DNA from: Isoetes taiwanensis
Lineage: Eukaryota; Streptophyta; Lycopodiopsida; Isoetales; Isoetaceae
Reading direction: 5' to 3'
DNA: 64,000 nt
Assembly: GCA_021234155.1 (NCBI GenBank)
Contig: JAJEKV010000056.1
Location: 1,080,007 to 1,144,006 of the forward strand
The translations under genes were made by a program, and so were the position numbers. Under the pieces are notes generated by a model. It did not search any database, had not been told where the DNA came from, and saw nothing but the letters and a program-made list of their open reading frames with translations. Every line of letters begins with the position of its first letter. The stretch's first letter is position 1. Below, piece by piece: positions 13,601-22,959 of this stretch.

Positions 13601-16600
13601 CTCATAGACCCAAGCGGTCTCTAAATGACGTTAATATAATCTTTCTTTCTTTCTTTATCCTACATGTTCTTCTATATGAAGTTCTTTCTCTTGGTTGCTT
13701 TAGTGATGTTTCATCCTTTTGTGGCAGAGCAATGGGGATGTTTCAGACCCGTATTGGTCGTCCAACAGACAATGGACAGGTAGAGTTTGTAGTTTATTGT
13801 CTCTGGATAATTGAAATATTCAATAAACTTCTGAAATATTGTCCAGATTGGCATTGTTGACCCAGATTGCAGACTGATCGGCCTTCATCTGTATGATGGG
13901 CTTTTCAAGGTACTGTATTTAGGTTGGGGCCAATATTTTCGTTTCATTTGTATTCTTAGTCCATGGTTGGAGGAGATTTAGACTTTTCCATAAGCATGGA
14001 ATGGTGATTTCATAGTTTTGAGACATGGACATTGGATTAAAGAGCAAGAGAGCAGATATTTGAAAAAACTGCTTTTGCATTTGTGCTCTTCTTCATGTTC
14101 CAGAACTACCTTGCCATTGAGGACTTGCAGACATTGGGGAAAATAATGGATGCAGCTTGCATCATTAGCATCTTAATGCTGTATCTATGCATAATAATAA
14201 GCCTGCTGGCCACTCCCTTAAGCTGAAATCAGCTACTGAGACCATTTTGAGCATTTTGGTCCTGACCTTCAACTAGCACTATAAGGATTATGCCTATCTA
14301 TATATCTTTGCTTCTGCATGTTTCCTTCAATTTGTTTGCCTTATGGATATTTTTTCAAATCTACTTTGTTCGTTGTGTTGGTTGTAGGTGATCCCGATTG
14401 ACAGCAAAGGGCAACTAAAAGAAGCCTTTAATATCAGGTGGAGCAAGTCTTAGATTTAACAACAATTACGAAATATGCATATCAGACCCGTGCAAATAGA
14501 CCATTTAAGAACTGAGCTAGTTTGATGGCTATTTGCAGTTGTTCATAATTCATATCAAGCTTGTGATGTTAACCTTTCTTACTTTCCTTCTTGTGATATT
14601 TTGCTTAGCCATGCACAGCATGAGTTGCAATGTTTCTTGACAATCAGTAAATATCAGAAGTGCTGTTGAAATTAGCTCTGGCTTAACTAGCCCTTTGACT
14701 AAGACTTGTGAATACCTGTTCTATATAGCAAGTTCAGGTCAGTCAAGTCAGGCAGGCAAGATGTGAGCTGGCATTTCCAAGTCTCCTTTTGACATTTTTT
14801 CTTTATAATGTGTGGGAGCTGGCGATGTTGGTATTGCCAGTTTTACTGCTCCATAAAAAGAGAGTGTGCATTGTTCTTAGTACTCACGTTCATCTCATTC
14901 AGAATATATGTCAAACCTATGTTATGTGTTAAAGCAGAGTATATTGGAAACTGTTTTCTTCTGAGGTTGCGGGTTGTTCTCATTCCAAGTATGCTTCAAA
15001 AGTTGACAAAGAAGTAATATTACAGGTTGGAAGAACTGCAAGTACTTGATATCAAATTTTTATATGGATGCTCAAAGCCGACAATTGCAGTCCTTTACCA
15101 GGTTGAGCACGAATAATCTCTTGTTTTTACTGGTCATAATTTCTCCCTTCTTTTGTAACTTCTTTGACTGCAGGACAACAAAGATGCACGGCATGTCAAG
15201 ACATATGAGGTACAGCTAAAGGAAAAGGACTTTGGAGATGGTCCGTGGCTTCAAAATAACCTTGACAGTGGTGCTGGCTTGCTTATTCCGGTCCCTCTAC
15301 CTTTAGGAGGTGCAATAATAATTGGTGAACAGACTATTGTATACTCCAATGGATCTGTATTTAAAGCTATTCCAATCAATCCGGTAATCTTTGACGAGTC
15401 CGTTGCTTATTGTAGTAGGAATGCTAGCCTGAGTAACGTGCTGGTTTTTGCTGCAGTCAATTACTAAGGCATATGGAAAGGTTGATGCCGATGGTTCACG
15501 ATATTTGCTCAGTGATCATGCAGGCATGCTACATTTGCTTGTTATTACTCATGATAAGGAGAGGTAAAACACCATACTAGAATATGTTCTTAATGTTACA
15601 TCGGAATATAGAACAAATTTTCTTACTTAGCACATGGGATCTAAATTGAGAGTGGAAGAAAGAATATGGAAAAGGGAATCTATTAACATCTACGAAAGAT
15701 GTATAGGATTAATGAGATGAAGGCACCTTCAGAGGGACTGAAAACAAGGGAAACAGGGCCAACAATAAACCAACATGATTGCTATTGTTGTGATGAAAGT
15801 GGAGATTTTGCACCAAGTTTCGAATATCATGAGCATGAAAGTGGACAAGGAGGTCTAATTTACTGGAAGATAGAAAAGAGTTTATGACTCTCTACTGAGG
15901 TCCATAAGCCCAAATAACTCTATGTCCGCCCTTTATCATCTCTCTGCTTGAGTGTGCTAAGCAAAGCCAGCGAATTGTTGACGAGTCCCTTCGGTTCTAG
16001 CTCTTCGTAATTTAATGTTATGCCTGATAGTTCCTTTGCCCGAGGATGTATTTTTGCAGTATTCCTGTTTAAAAGTTTATAAGTTTTCCCTCAAAAGGAT
16101 GGCCCGTGGCCATGACCAGTTCTTTCTTTTGTTTTTGTCTTTTTCAAGCAGAAAATATTTGTCAACTAAATGAAAGAGTGGAATGAGAATGAAGATATGT
16201 TTGTTGTGTATAAGATAGTGCCTCACAAATTTAGAAATCGGAAGTTGTAGCTGTATGTGAAATGTCTTCTCCCCATTCATGAATGTGTTTATATTTCAGG
16301 GTCTTAGGCTTGAAAGTAGAACCTCTTGGAGAGGCGTCAGCAGCTTCAACTCTTTCATACTTGGATAATGGTGTTGTGTATGTTGGCTCAAGCTATGGAG
16401 ACGCACAAGTACTTTTTCACTCTATCTGCATCTGATATCACGTTAAGGGGGCTGTTAGGTTGGAGTCCTGTGGCATCGTTAAGAGTAGACATTGGCTTGT
16501 GTTTCAATATGCAAGCATCCTTTCGACAAATGAAGTCACCCTAAACAAATGTTAATTCATTTTTGCATGACATAAAATGTGTCCAGTATCCAGGATACGT

Positions 16601-19600
16601 TCATTATCCCCCATTATCCCCCCTCCCACAGGACGTGGCATTGATCTAGCCCAACAATCCAATCATCCATGGCCATCATTTTTTGGGGAGGGGGGGCAAA
16701 ATAACAAAATCTTTGTTAGTTTTGCTGTCTATTTTTTGGTCCATAAGTAAATGATTATTGGAATACTTTTAGTTTGATTCATATGTTGTATTAATTGTTC
16801 ATGTTGGGAAATATGCCTAGGCTCCATGTTTTTGTTAAGGGTGAGGTATTAATTGGGTCCATGTCTTCCAGCTTATAAAGTTGAACTCTCAACCAGATCA
16901 AAAGAACTGCTATGTTGAAGTATTGGAAAGTTTTGTCAATCTTGGGCCCATTGTTGATTTATGTGTTGTGGACCTAGAACGCCAAGGTCAGGGACAAGTA
17001 GTGACATGCTCGGGTGCATTTAAAGATGGTTCACTGCGAATTGTACGAAATGGGATTGGCATAAACGAGCAGGTATGAAATTTTCAAATGCTTGATGAGT
17101 TTGATCAGCGAATGCTATATCTCTTACTTTAGTTGCTTTCAGGCCTCTGCTGAATTACAGGGAATAAAAGGGATGTGGTCTTTACGAGCTTCTTCAAGAG
17201 ATGCCTATGATACTTTTCTGGTTGTCAGCTTTATAAGTGAAACTCGCATCTTGGCGATGAACACAGATGATGAGCTGGAAGAAACAGAAATTGATGGCTT
17301 TGATTCTGAAGCTCAAACTCTATTCTGCCACAATGCAATACATGATCAGCTTGTGCAGGTGGGAACGAGCCAACTTTTATATTCACTTTATAGTCTTGCG
17401 AGCCGCAAAGTAGGCTGCATTGAAAAGTTTCTATTATTGCTTAAAGGACAAGTAGGATTATGTCTTACTTGACAAGTAAGTTAGGTGGTGAATCATTCTT
17501 AAAATATGTGTGAGAACGCACATAGCTTTTGTCCAGTATCCATAGGGAAGGGAGAGATTGTGAAGTTACTATCTGAAGGAAAGTGACACTTATGAGGTTT
17601 AGTATTACTTCTGGCATATTAAGATTTATCAGTCATGCTTAGACAAAGAAAGTCTGCCATAGGTCATTAAAATGGTTGGCTATATCAAGGTTTGCTTCTG
17701 TTTCTTTAATGGTTGTTAACTGCTTCAAAGTTTCCAAACGATCAGGTTTACTGCAGGGTCGTTGAGGCTTGTAGATACAGCTTCCCGCAGGCAATTGAGG
17801 GAATGGAAGGCACCACCTGGTATTTCAATTAATGTGGCTACTGCGAATGCCTCGCAGGTTTGTTTCTATCATAGACTGGTCTGAGAGAAAGTGGTCGCTG
17901 TTCATTTATTTTGGAGAACATGTTTTGTTTGCAGGTTTTACTTGCAACTGGTGGTGGTAATCTTGTATATATTGAGATCGGGCAAGGAACATTGACTGAG
18001 GTGAAACATGTTCAACTGGATTATGAAATCTCATGTTTGGACATAAATCCAATTGGAAATGATCTTGAGCGCAGTCAATTGGCTGCAGTCGGGATGTGGA
18101 CAGACATCAGTGTATATGTTTTCTCACTTCCTAACCTTGAGGTCATTACTACAGAGAGTCTTGGAGGGGAAATCATTCCACGATCTGTGCTCTTTTGTAC
18201 ATTTGAAGGGGTATGTAGGAAACTCTTATGCTAATTATCACGTTGGTTGTAGGCATTTAGTGCCACAGATTAAATTTCATATTCTTTGATGCGAGTAATC
18301 TTTGTTCTTTTTCACCTGCAGGTGCCTTATCTTCTATGTGCTCTTGGAGATGGCCATCTATTCAATTTCATTGTTGATGTTGATACGGGACTTCTATCAG
18401 ATAGGAAAAAGATATCCTTGGGAACTCAGCCAATTATACTTCGTACTTTTCGCTCCAAAAATGCAACTCATGTATTTGCAGCATCAGACAGGCCAACTGT
18501 GATTTATAGCAGCAATAAGAAGCTGCTTTACAGTAATGTTAATCTAAAGGAAGTCAATCACATGTGCCCCTTCAATTCAGCCTCTTTTCCAGATAGGTAG
18601 GTTCTTTTTTAAGAACTTTCTGTAATGCCACTTTCTTCAAATAATTTAAACATGAGGATATGATGCACAGCCTTGCAATAGGGAAAGAAGGGGAACTTAC
18701 AATTGGCACAATTGATGATATTCAAAAGCTCCATATTCAGTATTGTTCCACTTGGGGAACATCCTCGTCGAATATGCCATCAGGAGCACTCTAGAACGTT
18801 TGCAATTACAAGTGTCAAATATACTCACAAATCTGTCGACAGGTGAAGACATTGAAACGCACTTTCTCCGCCTATTAGATGATCAGACATTTGAAAAGTA
18901 GCTTCTTATCCACTGGACACATAATACGAAAATGGCTGCTCAATTATCACCTGTTCTTTCACGGATGATAATAATGTTTACTATTGTGTTGGGACGGCAT
19001 ATGCTCTTCCTGAAGAAAATGAACCCACAAAGGTGAATTCTGTCCCTTCTCTTCTTTTTAAAAAACATGTTTCTGTTACTTGGATTTATTTGTAGCACTA
19101 TTTATGGAATTGCAGGGAAGAATACTGCCTTTGTTGTAGAGGATGGCAAGCTTCAGCTAGTGGCCGAGAAGGAGACCAAAGGTGCTGTTTATAACTTGAA
19201 TGCGTTCAATGGGAAGCTTCTTGCTGGTATCAATCAGAAAATTCAGTTATACAAGTGGACTTTGCGAGATGATGGTACTCATGAGCTTTCACCCGAATGT
19301 GGACACCATGGACATATTTTGGCACTTTATGTTCAATCACGTGGTGATTTTATTGTTGTTGGGGACTTGATGAAATCGATTTAGCTTGCTGATTTATAAG
19401 GTCTTTTCATTATCTTGTTTATGTTCTTTGAAATTTTGACTTTTGGGTGGTTGATAGAATTTTGTGGTGATGTTACAGCCTGAAGAAGGGTCCATTGAAG
19501 AAAGAGCACGTGATTATAGTGCGAATTGGATGACTGCAGTGGAGATTCTTGACGATGATATCTATTTGGGTGCAGAAAACAGCTTTAATTTGTTTACTGT

Positions 19601-20058
19601 AAGAAAAAACAGTGATGCTGCGACGGATGAGGAGGAGAGGTCGCCTGGAAGTAGTTGGCGAATACCATCTGGGAGAGTTTGTCAACAGGTTCAGGCATGG
19701 TTCATTGGTCATGCGCTTGCCTGACAGTGAAGTCAGTCAAATTCAACAGTTATTTTTGGCACTGTAAATGGAGTTATTGGTGTAATAGCATCTTCCTCAA
19801 GAACAATATCTCTTTCTTCAGAAATTACAGCAGAACCTTGTTAAGGTTATCAAAGGTGTTGGTGGACTGAGCCACGAACAGTGGCGTTCATTTAGCAATG
19901 AGCGGAAGACTGTGGATTCGAAGAACTTTCTTGATGGAGATTTGATTGAGTCTTTCCTTGATTTGAGTAGAAGCAGAATGGAAGAGATTTCGAGAGCAAT
20001 GGATGTCTCCGTTGAAGAACTATGTAAACAAGTGGAGGAGATGACGAGACTACATTAA
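4654..20058 (+). CDS. DDB1: DNA damage-binding protein 1 (CUL4-DDB1 E3 ligase adaptor), 19 exons
   Basis: DDB1 links CUL4-RBX1 to WD40 substrate receptors in the nucleus, for DNA repair, photomorphogenesis and protein turnover. Exons: 4654-4757, 4958-5006, 8517-8576, 8678-8769, 13728-13779, 13847-13909, 14388-14437, 15026-15101, 15174-15383, 15457-15563, 16300-16408, 16872-17072, 17143-17358, 17746-17857, 17935-18210, 18322-18596, 18671-19032, 19116-19400, 19479-20058. All have GT/AG borders. The sum, 3279 nt, fits the usual ~1088 residues. The start [20 protein letters not shown] and the end (EEMTRLH, TAA) match plant DDB1 closely, as do [29 protein letters not shown] and [19 protein letters not shown]. 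Exons 1-12 roughly cover propeller A, 13-16 propeller B, and 17-19 propeller C plus the C-terminal helices. Small indels break the frame in exons 5, 14, 17, 18 and 19, so this is either a functional gene with assembly errors or a young pseudogene. Confidence 0.93.
5007..6754 (+). other. First part of DDB1 intron 2
   Basis: The 3.5-kb second intron starts here (GTGAGC donor). This part holds no recognisable coding sequence or repeat family. A short A-run near 5130-5142 and poly-pyrimidine stretches are present, but nothing can be assigned. Confidence 0.5.
6755..8017 (-). mobile_element. 5'-truncated LINE copy in DDB1 intron 2
   Basis: Read on the minus strand, this matches the 3' ~1.25 kb of the LINE in intron 4 (about 12,315-13,650). 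Collinear matches include CTTAGTTAGACCAGCTGCT, CAAGATGCAATTTTACAAAGAT and TATTTGAATATTCACCT. The zinc-finger region, the tail peptide [20 protein letters not shown] and the final YFEPVA peptide are also shared. It ends in the same (CTTT)n tail (GAAAGAAAGAAA on the plus strand at 6755-6774). Similarity stops abruptly at 8017, a normal 5' truncation from incomplete target-primed reverse transcription. The copy is visibly diverged, frameshifted and not coding-competent. I could not see a clear target-site duplication. Confidence 0.88.
8018..8516 (+). other. Rest of DDB1 intron 2
   Basis: Between the truncated LINE and exon 3. A minus-strand open stretch at 8106-8357 is rich in lysine and serine ([20 protein letters not shown]). 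It faintly resembles the basic tail of the LINE ORF2, but the match is too weak to call. Confidence 0.3.
8891..8899 (+). repeat. Left target-site duplication of the intron 4 LINE
   Basis: CTTTATCCT occurs here and again at 13653-13661, exactly bracketing the LINE. The right copy follows the (CTTT)n tail, so the first few bases are ambiguous. Confidence 0.6.
8997..9840 (+). pseudogene. LINE ORF1 protein (coiled coil plus RRM-like domain), frameshifted
   Basis: ORF1p of L1-type LINEs binds and chaperones element RNA. The longest open piece runs 9092-9613 (173 aa). It begins with a heptad-rich helix ([36 protein letters not shown]). An RRM-like core follows with [12 protein letters not shown] and, later, [20 protein letters not shown], the pattern of L1 ORF1p (RI.G......AHR....R..I.KF). 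After a frameshift near 9613 a C-terminal part continues ([20 protein letters not shown]). The true start may be the ATG at 8998 ([20 protein letters not shown]), joined to the main frame by one indel near 9090. The family assignment is by motif only. Confidence 0.7.
9841..13505 (+). pseudogene. LINE ORF2: AP endonuclease, reverse transcriptase, zinc finger, basic tail
   Basis: Order of domains: apurinic-type endonuclease with AAWNCNG (9859), FLSETHE (9940), GDFNARTAD (10295) and TGDHSPL (10636). Reverse transcriptase follows with [17 protein letters not shown] (11270), [13 protein letters not shown] (about 11850) and the catalytic YMDDVVLIS (11967). Next come a connection region (12109-12990) and a Cys/His cluster [19 protein letters not shown] (13040-13095). 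The tail ends [16 protein letters not shown] (13449). It nicks target DNA and reverse-transcribes the element RNA at the nick. At least six frameshifts or stops split it. The catalytic aspartates of the YMDD box are kept, so decay looks recent or partly due to sequencing indels. Confidence 0.88.
13653..13661 (+). repeat. Right target-site duplication of the intron 4 LINE
   Basis: CTTTATCCT matches 8891-8899 exactly and sits right after the LINE's (CTTT)n tail. Normal intron sequence resumes here, 66 bp before exon 5. Confidence 0.6.
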
Positions 20059-21577
20059 TTCTGTACTAGTAGATTTGTTTCTCTCTCTGTTGTTATAGCT
20101 CAGTTCGATGGGTGTAAACTATTTACGATGTAAAGAATTTCTTGAGGCGTATACAGAGTAATTTGGGGTTTTTTTTTTCCAATTTAATTTTAAGTAATGC
20201 ATTCATTCACCTTTTAGTTCCAAAATATGGGCTCTGGTGGAACTTGGGAACAGTGTGAATCTGGAGCCGATGTATTGCAATGCACTTTTGCATATAAACT
20301 GCCAAGTGTTACCTTGCTCCCATTGCTCGCATGAAGAATTCTCCCTTAGCAGCTTCATGCTAACCACAAAGCCTCTAAGGTAACGATAGCTTGATGGGAG
20401 GAGTGATTTTAATTCCTCGGGTTTGAAGGCTAGGGTCAGGGTTATCCCATAGGATGCTGTACTTGTCCACATTAAGATAAACTCCTCTGCCTAGGATGCT
20501 GAACTTGTCCAGATTAAGATAATCTTTGCTGACGGATGGTGAATTCAGTGATATTATTTTTAGTGTTGTCAATTTTATCTATAAAAGATATGTCAGATTT
20601 TTTTGTGAATCTTTGTCTGCATTCACATCAAATGCTCTAAATGATGGTACACGTGAAGTAAATGTTTAATCGTCAAGCAAGTCCATGAATTTTCATGAAG
20701 TGGAATTTGTCACGCAAACATGTGGAAAAAGTCCCAAGTACAATGTGACTACTCTATTGGCGATGCAAAACAATCAATGCATAATCCAACAATGCTAGAG
20801 CAATCAGCTATAAGAGGTCCAAACTTAGTGGCAAACAAATGCTGCAGGTGGGAAACTAAATGGCACCAGTTTATGCGTCACTTTCTTGTGTTTAATATCC
20901 ACTCACTTGAGTTCGTGCTCGGGTTTAAAATCCGTGCCTTTATTCGAACGATCATCACGTGCTCTTGTGTCTAACATCCATGCTTTTTATTTAGCATCCA
21001 TCACTTTCACCGCGATTGTTTTCACGAGCAACTTTTTGCTTTAGCCATTTGTCAACAATTCGACTCTCTACTTGATCACTTAGTTAGGGAATGAATTGCT
21101 AAACTTTTTGAATTAGGAAATTTTTTCACTCATATCAAGGTTTTATTCCAGCAATCCATGGCACCATCATCTAAAAAACCTTGTATCATTTTTTTGCCAC
21201 TATACAATCTATAGGGTACAAAATTCCTCTAGTGATGTTGCACTCCAAAATCTTTAGATTTACCACCACAAACACTCAAGGCTTGATTAATGGAACAAAA
21301 CAATCTATAACAAAATGATTACAACTAACATGTAATAAAGTAGAGACTAAGAGCCCTTAGAGTGGTCCAATTTATATAGTTTTTTTTTTTTAAAGACATC
21401 AGACTTTAATAATCGCTCTCAAACAATACATGATACAATGCAGAGACAGGAATATAAACTCAGTGTATAAACATGTCGAATTGAGCAAAGCCACCTGTCT
21501 AAGCATGACAAGAAAAACTAGTTTCTTCTCACAATAAAGAGAAGAATAATACACATATATCTTCAATACAAATAAAC
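20059..21577. other. DDB1 3' UTR and downstream intergenic DNA
   Basis: The DDB1 3'UTR starts at 20059. A TGTAAA-type far-upstream signal (20113, 20130) precedes a T-rich stretch, but no single poly(A) site stands out. At 20450-20491 and 20492-20523 a ~42-bp unit (TAGGATGCTG.ACTTGTCCA.ATTAAGATAA) is duplicated. A minus-strand open frame at 20203-20472 covers this area without similarity I recognise. The remainder to 21577 shows nothing. Confidence 0.45.
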
Positions 21578-21900
21578 TTAACTAGGCCGAAGTTCCACAT
21601 TCATAGAATCACTAAGAGCAAGCACACTTGTCTTCTGGTGTCTGAATGCTACTGGATCATGTGGAGGGACATCCACTGTAACAATAGTATTAGATACTGG
21701 AGCTACCGGATGAATCAAAGGAGCTAAACTATTCTTGCAGCGTGCAACCTTCTTTTTTCTGTCTGCGAGCAATATCTTGAAGGCGAGAATGTTGCTCCTC
21801 ATTACGAGGGCTCAATGACATATTCTGGAGAGGCGATGCACTAGAAGGAAGTGGTGATGCAAAAGCGTATTGAGGAGAAGACACAAGAGACTAAATAGTG
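21578..21900 (-). pseudogene. Exon-like C-terminal coding fragment of unknown protein
   Basis: On the minus strand two overlapping frames join into one plausible C-terminus. One reads SPLQNMSLSPRNEEQHSRLQ and then DIARRQKK (21880-21765). One frameshift later it continues VARCKNSLAPLIHPVAPVSN, then DVPPHDPVAFRHQKTSVLAL, and stops at 21578. The Ser/Pro-rich then charged composition is protein-like, but I recognise no family. It could be the last exon of a host gene whose upstream exons lie outside or have decayed, or part of an unknown element. Confidence 0.25.
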
Positions 21901-22959
21901 GTGAATTAACCGTGCGTATGAGACACATTCAAGATGACACAACAGACATGTGATGCTAGGGTCGACATTGAAGCCATTAATTGGCTACCATCATGTATCT
22001 CTTATTCTCACAAACCATCCATGCTTGTAAAAAATGTTAAATATGGGGTGTTCCCAAACTACTTTTGCTCTACCCACTTCTAAGAACTGATAAAACCCCG
22101 TCTGCTCTATCTTCTATGGGCCTCTTGAGATTATGCAATTTAGACTTAAACAATGGCTATAAGACAAGAGGTTTTCAATACAATATTTCTCAATTCTAAG
22201 GGCAAAACAAGAATTCCCGCCTTAGCTTCCTCTATGTTATATCATCCTTTTGGGCAAAAATTAGGTTCATACCTTAGCAGCCTATATCGAGGCCTTAGCT
22301 AAATTTTGGCCTTATTAAATAAGATCTTAACATTTCTAGGTCTAGATTCTATATTATGCAACCAGTGATCATTCCCCAGCAGCCTAAATCAAAGGCCTTA
22401 GCTAGAAATCCGCCTAATATTTTGAGCTATCCAGCCTTTTAGCAATTCTAGAATGGTGGGTTAGTTTGTAAAGGCTCATAATTGTTATTTGCCATATTAT
22501 TATTGTTTCAAGAATATATATTCGTATGGTTGTGATACTTTTTAAAATAGTTTACTTTCAACTCCAACTTAGCTTCTTAATATTGAATGGTATGGTGTTC
22601 TTTTGCCAAGCTCTTACCTCTTGGTCTCATACTTCAGGCCTTTGAACCACTCAACCGAGCTTGTGCCATAATAAAATCTTCGCTTTTCAAGATTGATTGT
22701 CCTCGATCATCTTCCTTGAGGGAATAACTTCTTTAAAGACTGATCGAACTCGATCATCTATCTTAAATGATATTTGTTCCTTTAGGTAAATTCTCATTCC
22801 CCTTTCATGATGAATACTCAGACTTCTGTGTCGTTCAAACCTCTGTAGCATTTTTTTCTGCCTGTCCTATTTCTGTAATGTGCAGACTTCTTCATTTCAC
22901 ATTTATATAACCTCAAACAGACTTACCTTTTGTAACAGAATTCTTCTGTCCTTCATATT
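21901..22959. other. AT-rich stretch, possibly the 3' end or LTR of copia element C
   Basis: No gene seen. The phrase AGGCCTTAGCTA recurs near 22291 and 22393. As copia element C runs on the minus strand into this stretch, its 3' LTR may lie here, but no TG...CA pair with a matching partner could be found. Confidence 0.35.

Larger units (their letters stand above)
8900..13652 (+). mobile_element. Near full-length LINE in DDB1 intron 4
   Basis: A 4.75-kb non-LTR retrotransposon in the same orientation as the host gene. It has a GC-rich 5' start (GGCGCTGGCGCTGGCGCC at 8916-8933), an ORF1-like region and an ORF2 with endonuclease and reverse transcriptase. A C-terminal zinc-finger, a basic tail and a 3' (CTTT)n simple-sequence tail follow. 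CTTTATCCT flanks both ends. The layout and the ORF1 fold suggest an L1-like clade. Several frameshifts make it inactive as read. Its presence makes intron 4 nearly 5 kb long, while the splice sites of exons 4 and 5 remain intact. Confidence 0.9.
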
